Shown here: positions 27,912-35,909 of the stretch, one piece after another
Position numbering within the stretch: the stretch's first letter is position 1
Layout: every line of letters starts with the position of its first letter
Source: Neorhizobium sp.
GTDB taxonomy: Bacteria; Pseudomonadota; Alphaproteobacteria; Rhizobiales; Rhizobiaceae
DNA length: 64,000 nucleotides
Direction: 5' to 3'
Assembly: GCA_028283725.1 (NCBI GenBank)
Contig: JAPWKC010000004.1
Coordinates: 1,364,001-1,428,000 of the forward strand
Translations under genes and position numbers: made by a program
The notes under the pieces: generated by a model
Told to the model about the DNA's origin: nothing
What the model saw: only the letters and a program-made list of their open reading frames with translations
Databases searched by the model: none

Positions 27912-27955
27912 ATAGCCGGCAGCGGGAAAACTGCTCCCGACGGAGCCCGGATGCC

Positions 27956-27990
27956 AGAAAGCCGACCACGAGGACGATGGCCGGCTTTCT
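27956..27990 (-). terminator. Hairpin downstream of flaD
   Basis: A 9-bp inverted repeat AGAAAGCCG/CGGCTTTCT with a 17-base loop, 31 bases past the flaD stop. The T-run is weak. It is the only terminator-like structure between flaD and the motB operon. Confidence 0.5.
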
Positions 27991-28020
27991 GATCATTCCG
28001 TGTCGGATGAACTGCGTTCT

Positions 28021-28986
28021 TTACTGGAAAAGCGTCGCCAGAGACTGGAGATGCGAGTTTGCCATCGACAGGATCTGGGTCGAAAGGCTCTGCTGCGTCT
28101 GGTAGGCAGCCAGCTTGGTCGATTCCTCTTCCATGTCGGCATCGACGAGGCTCGACACCGTACCGTCCAGCGTCGAGCCAAGACCGGATACGAAGGTGGA
28201 CTGCGCGTCGATCCGGTTCGACATGGTGCCGAGCGTCGTACCAAGCGAGGTCAGCTGGCTGGCGATCTTGCTCACCACGCTGATCATGTCATCCAGCTGG
28301 TCATCGGTCGTGTTGTCATCGAGCGCGATCTCGGTGCCGCTATCGGTGTTGCCGGAACCACTGTCGAGCAAATAGTAGTTGCGCGCCGTTCCGGTGCTGT
28401 CGGAGGACAGAGTGTCGGCATCGATATTGCCGGTCAGAAGGCCGCGGGATGGGTCGGCGTTATCCACCAGCGTGTTGCTGCCGGCATCGAAGGTCAGATA
28501 CGACAACGAAACAGCGCCGGTGACCGTGCGGTGAAAATCGTTCGGAACCTGCTTGGTGCCGGCCGCCGCATCTTCCGTGTTGTAGAGCCAGTTGTCGCCG
28601 CTGAAGCTGGCGCCCTTGATGACCGACAGCAAGTTCTGCTTGAGGCCGGCAATCGTGGCGTTGATGGCGGACTTGTCGGTGGAGGATTCCTTGGCGGTCG
28701 TCAGCTGGCTGGTAATCTGATCGACGATATCGATGGCCGAATCGACGGCCTGATAGGCTGTATCCGTCTTCGATGCCCCGAGGCTCAGCGCATCGCCGAC
28801 GCTTGTGAGAACCTTGTTGTCCGATTTCATCGCGTTCGACATCGACCAGTAGCTGGCATTGTCGGAGGCCGATTCGATCTTGAGGCCGCTGCTCGTCCGC
28901 TCCTGTGTCTTATTAAGGTTGTCGGTCGAGGTCTTCAGCGTCTGAAGGGCGCTCTGGATGTAATTGACGGAAATGGCGTCGGACAT
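28021..28986 (-). CDS. flaD: Flagellin, divergent minor type (FlaD)
   Basis: A 321-residue filament subunit. The flagellin ends are conserved (SALQTLKTSTDNLNKTQERTSSGLKIESASDNASYW; DADMEEESTKLAAYQTQQSLSTQILSMANSHLQSLATLFQ). It is clearly unlike the three other copies in its middle, which is longer and Asp/Thr-rich, so it is likely a minor filament component. It has its own leader carrying the shared GGCATGA-type motif and its own terminator. The letter D is assigned by position only. Confidence 0.9.
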   Translation of the reverse strand: MSDAISVNYIQSALQTLKTSTDNLNKTQERTSSGLKIESASDNASYWSMSNAMKSDNKVLTSVGDALSLGASKTDTAYQAVDSAIDIVDQITSQLTTAKESSTDKSAINATIAGLKQNLLSVIKGASFSGDNWLYNTEDAAAGTKQVPNDFHRTVTGAVSLSYLTFDAGSNTLVDNADPSRGLLTGNIDADTLSSDSTGTARNYYLLDSGSGNTDSGTEIALDDNTTDDQLDDMISVVSKIASQLTSLGTTLGTMSNRIDAQSTFVSGLGSTLDGTVSSLVDADMEEESTKLAAYQTQQSLSTQILSMANSHLQSLATLFQ

Positions 28987-29049
28987 GGCTACGCTTCTTT
29001 CTGGGATGCGCGGAAATCAAGGCGAATACCGGGTTTCGGCGACGTGGTG

Positions 29050-29059
29050 GCGTCATGCC
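29050..29059 (-). promoter_or_regulatory. Flagellin upstream motif, flaD copy
   Basis: GGCATGACGC on the minus strand, 63 bases before the flaD ATG. It matches the motif found upstream of the three other flagellin genes at similar distance. Confidence 0.5.
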
Positions 29060-29217
29060 CATCCGGCCCGCGGCGCAGATGCGTCAGTATTTGTTAACGC
29101 GACGATCCCACATTCATGGTTAACAATTGCTTAACCATGATGGACCGCGTGAACAACACGCTTGCTTCTAGGCGCTCTGGCTTGCGCGAGGCCGCCGTGA
29201 GCGCCCATGAAATGGAT

Positions 29218-29245
29218 GAAGCCGCGACGTTGCCGACGCGGCTTC
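29218..29245 (-). terminator. Terminator-like hairpin of flaC
   Basis: A perfect 9-bp stem GAAGCCGCG/CGCGGCTTC with a 10-base loop, 26 bases past the flaC stop. It is followed on the minus strand by a moderately T-rich stretch. Confidence 0.6.
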
Positions 29246-29271
29246 AAAGAACGATTTCAGTGCTGCGACGA

Positions 29272-30156
29272 TTAACGGAACAGCGTCATGATGTTCTGCG
29301 ACGAGGAGTTCGCGATCGACAGCGACTGGATCGCCAGCTGCTGCTGCGTCTGCAGGGCAGACAGCTTTGCCGATTCGGATTCCATGTCGGCATCGACCAG
29401 ACCGCTGACGCCTTCGTCGATGGCGTCGGAGAGGTTGTTGCCGAACGTGGTCTGCAGGTCGATACGGGTGGTGAGCGCGCCGAGCGCCGCTGCACCATCG
29501 GTCAGGCTCGACAGAGCGCTTTCGACGGTGTCCATGTAGGTGGCCAGGTCCTCCGTCGAGGTCAAGCTGGTGAGCGCGATGCCCATCACGTCATTGAGGA
29601 TGCCGCCCGTGCCAACGCCGGTGGTGTCGTCGATCGACGAGAACATGGCGTAGGAACCGGTCGAGTAAGCTGCCGTCGTTACCTGAACGGTGCCGTCGCT
29701 GTTGCGGACGAAGCCGTCAACGACAGAGGCCGACGAAGTTGTGTCTGCGGCAACAACCCAGTTTTCGCCACTGAAGGATGCGGACTGCGCGATCGAGGAA
29801 AGCTGATCCTTCAGCTTGCCGATTTCGAGCTGGATCTGATCCTTGTCGGTCGAGCTTTCGTTGGCGGTAACGAGCTTGGCCTTGATCTCGTTGACGACGT
29901 CGATGGCGCTGTCCATCGCATCATAGGCAACATCGACCTTGGCGGCGCCGACGTTCAGAGCGTCGGTTGCTGCGCCGAGCGCCTTGTTGTCGGAGTTCAT
30001 CGTGGTCGAGATCGACCAGTAAGCGACGTTGTCAGAGGCCTTGGAAACCTTGTAACCCGAGGAAACGCGGTTCTGGGTGTTTTCAAGATTCTTGTTGATC
30101 GAATCCAGGGTCTGCAGCGCGGAGTTTGCGGCGACGTTGGTCAAAATGCTGGTCAT
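29272..30156 (-). CDS. flaC: Flagellin (FlaC)
   Basis: A 294-residue filament subunit with conserved flagellin ends (MTSILTNVAANSALQTLDSINKNLENTQNRVSSGYKVSKASDN; DADMESESAKLSALQTQQQLAIQSLSIANSSSQNIMTLFR). It is very close to FlaB, including a 110-base stretch (29801-29910) identical to flaB. The start at 30156 is preceded by GAGGGG. Naming by position only. Confidence 0.94.
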   Translation of the reverse strand: MTSILTNVAANSALQTLDSINKNLENTQNRVSSGYKVSKASDNVAYWSISTTMNSDNKALGAATDALNVGAAKVDVAYDAMDSAIDVVNEIKAKLVTANESSTDKDQIQLEIGKLKDQLSSIAQSASFSGENWVVAADTTSSASVVDGFVRNSDGTVQVTTAAYSTGSYAMFSSIDDTTGVGTGGILNDVMGIALTSLTSTEDLATYMDTVESALSSLTDGAAALGALTTRIDLQTTFGNNLSDAIDEGVSGLVDADMESESAKLSALQTQQQLAIQSLSIANSSSQNIMTLFR

Positions 30157-30219
30157 AATCTCTGCCCCTCTTGGCAATGTGAGAAAGGGACATCCCGGAT
30201 CGGCCGGAAGCGGCGGTCA

Positions 30220-30229
30220 GCCTCATGCT
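30220..30229 (-). promoter_or_regulatory. Flagellin upstream motif, flaC copy
   Basis: AGCATGAGGC on the minus strand, 63 bases before the flaC ATG, followed by TGACCGCC (TGACTGCC in flaB). Between motif and ATG, flaC and flaB also share a GAGGGGCAGA ribosome region. Confidence 0.5.
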
Positions 30230-30341
30230 TGCCAATGCTTTTTCTTGCTTGCCTGGCTCGCCGCTTCGATACCCAGAGATAACCACAGGTATGGTTAACA
30301 AGGCGTAAACAGTTAATAATTATAGTTAAAATGTTCGTAAC

Positions 30342-30372
30342 AAAAAAAGGCCGCGCTGGATCAGCGCGGCCT
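30342..30372 (-). terminator. Rho-independent terminator of flaB
   Basis: Perfect 10-bp stem AGGCCGCGCT/AGCGCGGCCT, 5-base loop, then seven T on the minus strand, 24 bases past the flaB stop. This is a textbook strong terminator. Confidence 0.93.
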
Positions 30373-30396
30373 GTTGTCTTTCTGTATCGTCCGCTC

Positions 30397-31281
30397 TTAG
30401 CGGAAGAGCGACATGATGTTCTGCGACGAGGAGTTGGCGATCGACAGCGACTGGATCGCCAGCTGCTGCTGCGTCTGCAGAGCAGACAGCTTTGCAGATT
30501 CGGATTCCATGTCGGCATCGACCAGACCGCTGACGCCTTCGTCGATGGCGTCGGACAGCTTCGAGCCGAACGCTGTCTGCAGGTCGATACGAGTGGTCAG
30601 CGCGCCGAGGGCAGCTGCACCGTCCGTCAGGCTCGACAGAGCGGTTTCAACCTGGTCCATATAGGTCGCCAGATCTTCAGACGTGGTCACGCTGGTCAGC
30701 GCGATACCCATGACATCGGTCAGAATACCGCCCGAGCCGACGCCGGTGGTGTCGTCGATCGCCGAGAACATGGCGTAGGAGCCGGTCGAGTAGGATGCGC
30801 TGGTGACCTGAACGGTACCGTCGTTGTTGCGGACGAAGCCGTCAACGACCGAGGCCGACGACGTCGTGTCTGCCGCAACAACCCAGTTTTCGCCGCTGAA
30901 GGATGCGGACTGCGCGATCGAGGAGAGCTGATCCTTCAGCTTGCCGATTTCGAGCTGGATCTGATCCTTGTCGGTCGAGCTTTCGTTGGCGGTAACGAGC
31001 TTGGCCTTGATCTCGTTGACGACGTCGATGGCGCTATCCATCGCATCATAGGCAACGTCGACCTTGGCGGCGCCGACGTTCAGGGCGTCGGTCGCGGCGT
31101 TGAGCGCCTTGTTGTCGGAGTTCATCGTGGTCGAGATCGACCAGTAAGCGACGTTGTCAGAAGCCTTGGAAACCTTGTAGCCGGAGGAAACGCGGTTCTG
31201 GGTTTCTTCCAGGCTCTTGTTGATCGTGCTGAGCGTCTGCAGCGCGTTGTTAGCGGAGACGTTTGTCAGAATGCTGGTCAT
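30397..31281 (-). CDS. flaB: Flagellin (FlaB)
   Basis: A 294-residue filament subunit with the same architecture as FlaC (N-terminus MTSILTNVSANNALQTLSTINKSLEETQ; C-terminus QSLSIANSSSQNIMSLFR). The central variable region (residues 125-200) differs from FlaC at only a handful of positions. It has a private promoter motif and a strong terminator, so it is expressed independently of its neighbours. Confidence 0.94.
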   Translation of the reverse strand: MTSILTNVSANNALQTLSTINKSLEETQNRVSSGYKVSKASDNVAYWSISTTMNSDNKALNAATDALNVGAAKVDVAYDAMDSAIDVVNEIKAKLVTANESSTDKDQIQLEIGKLKDQLSSIAQSASFSGENWVVAADTTSSASVVDGFVRNNDGTVQVTSASYSTGSYAMFSAIDDTTGVGSGGILTDVMGIALTSVTTSEDLATYMDQVETALSSLTDGAAALGALTTRIDLQTAFGSKLSDAIDEGVSGLVDADMESESAKLSALQTQQQLAIQSLSIANSSSQNIMSLFR

Positions 31282-31347
31282 AAGTTCTGCCCCTCTTGAG
31301 CAACTATACGGGAAGGGAGATTCCGGAGCGACCGGGAACGGCAGTCA

Positions 31348-31357
31348 GCTTCATGCC
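31348..31357 (-). promoter_or_regulatory. Flagellin upstream motif, flaB copy
   Basis: GGCATGAAGC on the minus strand, 66 bases before the flaB ATG, followed by TGACTGCC. The remaining space up to the flaA terminator (31358-31541) is AT-rich near 31410-31480 and holds no gene. Confidence 0.55.
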
Positions 31358-31541
31358 TGCCCTACTCTCCTTCCGGGAGCCGGGCTTACCGTTTCGCTGA
31401 CCGTGATAAAACACCATTAAGGTTAAGAGTTTCCAAACCGACATGATTAAAAATAGTTAATCATTCACTATATTTATCCGGACTTGGTACTGAAGTGAAT
31501 GAAGTCGGGAGGCGTGTCGCCAAGGCAACCCGAGCAAACAC

Positions 31542-31573
31542 AAAAGGCCGGCCACCTTGCGGTAGCCGGCCTT
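31542..31573 (-). terminator. Rho-independent terminator of flaA
   Basis: A 13-bp stem with one G-U pair (arms 31544-31556 and 31561-31573, core AAGGCCGGC/GCCGGCCTT), a tetraloop, then TTTT on the minus strand, 50 bases past the flaA stop. Confidence 0.85.
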
Positions 31574-31623
31574 GGTTAGGCATGGTGTCGGCCGGGGCCG
31601 GCACCATAGTCTTCCGATCAGAA

Positions 31624-32505
31624 TTAACGGAAGAGCGAAAGAATGCTGGACGACGAGGAGTTCGCGATCGACAGCGACTGGATCGCCAGCTGCTGCTGCG
31701 TCTGCAGGGCGGAAAGCTTTGCAGATTCTTCTTCCATGTCGGCATCGACCAGACCGCTGACGCCCGAGTCGATGGCGTCGGAGAGCTTCGAGCCGAAGGT
31801 CGACTGCATGTCGATACGGGTGGTGAGCGCGCCGAGGGCCGCTGCGCCGTCCGTCAGGCTCGACAGAGCGCTTTCGACGGTGTTCATGTAGCCTGCCAGA
31901 TCGGTAGCCGAGGTCGCGCTGGTCAGCGTGATGGCCGATACATCGCCGAGGATACCGGCGGAACCGATACCGGTCGTTTCGTCAACCGACGAGAACATGG
32001 CATAGGAACCGGTGCTGAACGAAGCGGTCGAAACCTTGACCGTGCCGTCGCTGCTGCGAACGAAGCCATCGACAACAGACGCGCTCGAGCCGGATGCGGC
32101 AACAACCCAGTTTTCGCCATTGAAGGAAGCGGACTGAGCGATCGAGCCGAGCTGTTCCTGCAACTTGCCGATTTCGAGCTGGATCTGGTCCTTGTCGGTC
32201 GAGCTTTCGTTGGCGGTAACGAGCTTGGACTTGATCTCGTTGACAACGTCAATGGCGCTGTCCATCGCGTCGTAGGCGACGTCGACCTTGGCCGAACCGA
32301 TGTTCAGAGCATCGGTCGCGGCGCCGAGTGCCTTGTTGTCCGACTTCATCGTGGTCGAGATCGACCAGTAAGCGACGTTGTCCGAAGCGTTCTGAACCTT
32401 GTAACCCGACGAGACGCGGCTCTGGGTGGATTCGAGGTTCTTGTTGATGGTGCTCAGCGTCTGGAGAGCGCTGGAAGCCGAAGAGTTGTAGTTGATGCTT
32501 GTCAT
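31624..32505 (-). CDS. flaA: Principal flagellin (FlaA)
   Basis: A 293-residue flagellin (MTSINYNSSASSALQTLSTINKNLESTQSRVSSGYKVQNASDN; DADMEEESAKLSALQTQQQLAIQSLSIANSSSSSILSLFR). In rhizobia the first flagellin of the tandem array is normally the main filament subunit. The Ser/Thr-rich centre offers potential O-glycosylation sites. The ribosome site AGGGG lies in a small hairpin with CCCC just before the ATG. Divergently next to it is the GT41-type glycosyltransferase gene. Confidence 0.95.
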   Translation of the reverse strand: MTSINYNSSASSALQTLSTINKNLESTQSRVSSGYKVQNASDNVAYWSISTTMKSDNKALGAATDALNIGSAKVDVAYDAMDSAIDVVNEIKSKLVTANESSTDKDQIQLEIGKLQEQLGSIAQSASFNGENWVVAASGSSASVVDGFVRSSDGTVKVSTASFSTGSYAMFSSVDETTGIGSAGILGDVSAITLTSATSATDLAGYMNTVESALSSLTDGAAALGALTTRIDMQSTFGSKLSDAIDSGVSGLVDADMEEESAKLSALQTQQQLAIQSLSIANSSSSSILSLFR

Positions 32506-32506
32506 T

Positions 32507-32517
32507 GGGGTGTCCCC
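32507..32517 (-). promoter_or_regulatory. Ribosome-site hairpin of flaA
   Basis: On the minus strand the Shine-Dalgarno GGGG and the CCCC directly before the ATG can pair around a 3-base loop (GGGG ACA CCCC). This could hide the ribosome site; other flagellin leaders lack it. It is a candidate site for FlbT/FlaF control. Confidence 0.4.
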
Positions 32518-32580
32518 TGGAACTCGTTACAAAAAGGAGGACATACCGGGCTTTGCATGTTTACCGGCAACGATGGTCCG

Positions 32581-32590
32581 GCTTCATGCC
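32581..32590 (-). promoter_or_regulatory. Flagellin upstream motif, flaA copy
   Basis: GGCATGAAGC on the minus strand, 75 bases before the flaA ATG, identical to the flaB copy. The rest of the divergent flaA/glycosyltransferase spacer (32591-32735) contains a run of G at 32671-32677 and no gene. Confidence 0.55.
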
Positions 32591-32735
32591 ACTTGATCCG
32601 TTTTCCGTGGATCAAACCCATCATCTGATGACCGTTTTTTCGCAGCCATTCATTGCCAGTTCCTTAAATTTGGGGGGGTCGGAAAAGGCATTGGAATGAG
32701 GTGGTTAATGCTTCGTCTCGCCACAGGGTTAATAT

Positions 32736-34790
32736 GTGCCGGCGTTAAAGTTTGGATCATTCCGGCCTCGTGCAAGCTTCGCCTGCCATAAGGTCGAAGA
32801 CCCATACTGCGCGGTCGCCGGCCTTACCCTTTTTGCCGCGGCCGAGACGACCACGGAGCCAGAGTTGAACAGCCAGATTTCCTACGCCGCAGCCTCGGCG
32901 GATTTTCGCGCCGGCCGGTATACGCAATCCCTCAGCACATTGAATCGGCTCCTCGATATAGAGCGGGACGTGCGCACCTACACGCTTCTGGCAAAAACGC
33001 TGATCAAGCTCGGGCTCAATGCAGAAGCCGCCTCTGCCTATGAACTGGCCGCCGGGCTGGACGGCGGCCAGGCCGACGACCATCTGACCCAGAGCATGAA
33101 GCTTTATTTCGCGGCGGGGCAGAAGGACAAAGCGCTCTCCCTCGGCAACCGTCTGTTGAAGCGAGCCCGCAAGGATCCGAACCTTGCCTTCATCATCGCG
33201 TCCATTCTGGTCGAGCGGAACCAGCTCACGCTTGCCGAGAGCTTCAAGACCCAGTTGATCGAGAGCGACAACAACGACCATATCCGGCTCGGCGCACATA
33301 TTGCGATCCGAACCTGGGACCTCTTCGACGGCGGGGACGCGCATACCGCAAAGGTGCTGCTCAAGCGGGTTCCCAACGACAACCGCATGCGCCTCGCCTA
33401 TCTGCTGCTGTGCCGCGAGCACAACAAGTTCGATGCCCAAACAAAGCATCAGGCGATCATCGACGCAGCGATCGCCGCCGGCGACATCGAGTTCCTGCGC
33501 GACGACGTTCCCTTCTTCAACATCCACTGGTGCGACGACGAACGCATCAACCACATGGCACGGGGTGCTATCGTGCGACCGGTCGCCGGCGCGCGGGAGA
33601 CACGTCGCGCCCTGCCGCATACCTGGAGCGACAAGATCCGCATCGGTTACGTCTCGGCCGATTTCTTCGACATGCATGCGACGATGAAGCTCATTCGCCG
33701 CGTTCTGGAAGTACACGACCGGGACCGTTTCGAGATCGTGCTCTTCTGCCATACGGATCTCAACCTGCTCTTGACCAACGAGGCCGATCGATCGCTATGG
33801 GGCGAGGTCGTGACCATTCGCGATATGAGCAGCCAGGAGGCGGTCGAAGCGATCCGCAGCCGCGGCATCGACATCCTCGTTGACATCAAGGGACACACGA
33901 AGGGCAACCGGCTCGATATCTTCAACCTCGGAGGCGCGCCGATCCAGGTGACATGGCTGGGCTTTCCGGGCTCGGTCGGCAATGCCGATCTGGATTATGC
34001 CATCGGCGATCGGTTCGTGCTGCCCGATAGTTCGGCACCCTTTTACGACGAAAAGTTCTGCCGGCTTCCGGAAGTCTACCAGCCGAACGATCCGCTCAAC
34101 CGGCCGCTGCCGCAACGCGCCGACCGTTCAAAATACGGCCTGCCCGACGACGCTTTCGTCTTTGCCTCGTTCAATGCCAACCGCAAGATCAGTCCGGCGA
34201 TGATCGAGGCCTGGGCCACGATCCTGAAGCGGACCCCCGGAAGCGTCATCTGGCTCCTGGCGACGCGCCCGGAAAGCAATGCAGGGATCGAGAAGAAATT
34301 CGTCGAATGCGGGATCAACGCCAAGCGCGTCTTCTTCTCTCCGAAGATGGAATATGATTACCATATCAGCCGTATTCCGACCGCCGATCTCGGCCTCGAC
34401 ACCTATCCGGTCAATGGTCATACCACGACGTCCGAACAGCTCTGGGCCGGCCTGCCGGTCGTGACCATGAAAGGCAAGCACTTTGCCTCTCGTGTGAGCG
34501 AGAGCCTTCTTCATTCCGTCGGGCTTGACGATCTCGTCGCTGACGATCTGGAAGCCTATATCGCGCTCGCCGTCTCGCTCTATAATGATCGCGCCCGGCT
34601 CGACGGGATGCGCCAACAGCTGGACGACGTGCGTTTCACGTCGCCGCTTTTCGATGCCGAAAGGCTCTGCCGTCACCTGGAAACCGGCTACGAGATGATG
34701 ATGGAACGCGCGAAAGCCGGTCTTGAGCCGGACCATATCGACGTGCCGGCTTTGCCGCCGCGCGACGGCCCATTCATGAGCCGCGCGTAA
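32736..34790 (+). CDS. TPR protein with O-GlcNAc-transferase-like (GT41/SPINDLY) domain
   Basis: Up to 684 residues. N-terminal TPR-like helical repeats (about residues 47-240) are followed by a GT41 catalytic region. Motifs seen: GYVSADFFDMHATM with His314, DILVDIKGHTKGNRLDIFNLGGAPIQ, FNANRKISP with Lys484, and YPVNGHTTTSEQLWAGLPVVT followed by FASRVSESLL, all as in O-linked GlcNAc transferases. It should transfer a sugar to Ser/Thr of proteins in the cytoplasm; flagellin is the obvious target from context. The start is GTG 32736 (CAGGG upstream); a TTG near 32864 is an alternative. Confidence 0.85.
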   Translation: MPALKFGSFRPRASFACHKVEDPYCAVAGLTLFAAAETTTEPELNSQISYAAASADFRAGRYTQSLSTLNRLLDIERDVRTYTLLAKTLIKLGLNAEAASAYELAAGLDGGQADDHLTQSMKLYFAAGQKDKALSLGNRLLKRARKDPNLAFIIASILVERNQLTLAESFKTQLIESDNNDHIRLGAHIAIRTWDLFDGGDAHTAKVLLKRVPNDNRMRLAYLLLCREHNKFDAQTKHQAIIDAAIAAGDIEFLRDDVPFFNIHWCDDERINHMARGAIVRPVAGARETRRALPHTWSDKIRIGYVSADFFDMHATMKLIRRVLEVHDRDRFEIVLFCHTDLNLLLTNEADRSLWGEVVTIRDMSSQEAVEAIRSRGIDILVDIKGHTKGNRLDIFNLGGAPIQVTWLGFPGSVGNADLDYAIGDRFVLPDSSAPFYDEKFCRLPEVYQPNDPLNRPLPQRADRSKYGLPDDAFVFASFNANRKISPAMIEAWATILKRTPGSVIWLLATRPESNAGIEKKFVECGINAKRVFFSPKMEYDYHISRIPTADLGLDTYPVNGHTTTSEQLWAGLPVVTMKGKHFASRVSESLLHSVGLDDLVADDLEAYIALAVSLYNDRARLDGMRQQLDDVRFTSPLFDAERLCRHLETGYEMMMERAKAGLEPDHIDVPALPPRDGPFMSRA

Positions 34791-34804
34791 CGTAGGATCG
34801 ACGA

Positions 34805-34837
34805 AAAAGCCGGCCCGCGAAATGCTGGCCGGCTTTT
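34805..34837. terminator. Bidirectional terminator between the two glycosyltransferase genes
   Basis: A perfect 11-bp stem AAAAGCCGGCC/GGCCGGCTTTT with an 11-base loop, with A/T flanks on both sides. It lies between the convergent stops at 34790 and 34906 and can serve both. Confidence 0.88.
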
Positions 34838-34905
34838 GCTTTCGAACACAATCGTCAGACCTCACACCGCCGATCCTGATGACCGGCGGCAGAAGCCGAA
34901 ACCAT

Positions 34906-35838
34906 TCAGGCAGCCGCAGAATTCGCGTCTATCAAGCCCATCAGCATTTTCGATTGAGGCAAGGCCTTTATCGCGGCAAGCCCTGCCTCTGCCATGCGCT
35001 GGCGCGCAGCATCATCGGCGAGCAGCGCCCGGCAACGGGCTACGAGATCCTCATAGGGCGTGACGGCGAGGCCTGACAGGAAAGGCTGCACGTCGGGATC
35101 GCGGGGATTGCCTTCGGTGACGACGCACGCACCGTTTGCCAGCAGATAAGAGACACGAACGATCTCGAAGACGTTGCTGGAGTAGTGATGAATGTTGATG
35201 ACAATCTTGGCGCGCGCAATCGCTGCGTCGCGCTCCGCACCATAGACGTTGAACAGCGGCACCACGCGGATGCCCTTGCTGTGCAGCGCCTTAAGGATCA
35301 TCAGCCGACGCTCGTTGGTCGAGCCGTAGAAGAGGACGTCGATATCCTTTTCAGCAGCCACCGGAATACGGCTCAGAACCGGGCTGTAGCCGACGCCGAG
35401 CACCTGTGCATGGGTGATGCCCTTGGCCGCCAGATTATCGCGATTGCGCGGACTGTAGTCGATCACCGGGAAGGCCTGCATGATCTCCATATAGTCCGTT
35501 TTCAGCCATGCGCTGTCATCGGATACCTGCTCCAGATTGACGACGACGCTATCCGGCGGAAGGATAGAAATTGCCTGTTTTGGCAACAGGTTACCGCCGA
35601 ATATGATCGGCGTTCTGCCAGTGAAATCGGCAAGGTCCCTGACAACGGGTGCAGAGCCGCCGAGCTCTTCGAAAGCACCCTGCAACGCCAGCGCGACCTC
35701 ATCGAAGGCGTGGCTGTGGGTGTAGTTCTGCGGCGTCACGATCCAGATGCAGTAGCGGTTCCGGTTAGGCTCCCAGCCGCCGGCAAACGGTACCAATTCG
35801 GTCGTGAGCGCTGCGCTGGAAGGGGCCTGCACTGTCAT
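34906..35838 (-). CDS. Glycosyltransferase, GT-B type, flagellin-glycosylation candidate
   Basis: A 310-residue cytoplasmic protein. The C-terminal half is a GT-B nucleotide-sugar domain of the glycosyltransferase group 1/CgeB kind: DVLFYGSTNERRLMILKALHSKGI, then ARAKIVINIHHYSSNVFEIVRVSYLLANGACVVTE, a typical donor-site block with an acidic residue. No membrane span. It lies upstream of fliP on the same strand direction and converges on the GT41-like gene. Its acceptor is not known; flagellin or a glycan on it is inferred from context. Confidence 0.65.
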   Translation of the reverse strand: MTVQAPSSAALTTELVPFAGGWEPNRNRYCIWIVTPQNYTHSHAFDEVALALQGAFEELGGSAPVVRDLADFTGRTPIIFGGNLLPKQAISILPPDSVVVNLEQVSDDSAWLKTDYMEIMQAFPVIDYSPRNRDNLAAKGITHAQVLGVGYSPVLSRIPVAAEKDIDVLFYGSTNERRLMILKALHSKGIRVVPLFNVYGAERDAAIARAKIVINIHHYSSNVFEIVRVSYLLANGACVVTEGNPRDPDVQPFLSGLAVTPYEDLVARCRALLADDAARQRMAEAGLAAIKALPQSKMLMGLIDANSAAA

Positions 35839-35909
35839 GTCGCGGTCCTTGCGATCTTGAGACTTGAGGTCAAAGGGCGCCCCCTCACCGTCGACTGCGT
35901 TTCGACCGG

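Noticed and set aside
29272-32505. Flagellin tandem array as a mobile or repeat element
   Set aside because: The repeats are complete flagellin genes each with promoter motif and terminator; no transposase, terminal repeats or target duplications were seen.
32581-32595. The flagellin motif TGGCATGAAGC as a sigma-54 promoter
   Set aside because: GG and GC are eight rather than ten bases apart and the -12 TTGC part is missing, so it does not fit the sigma-54 consensus.
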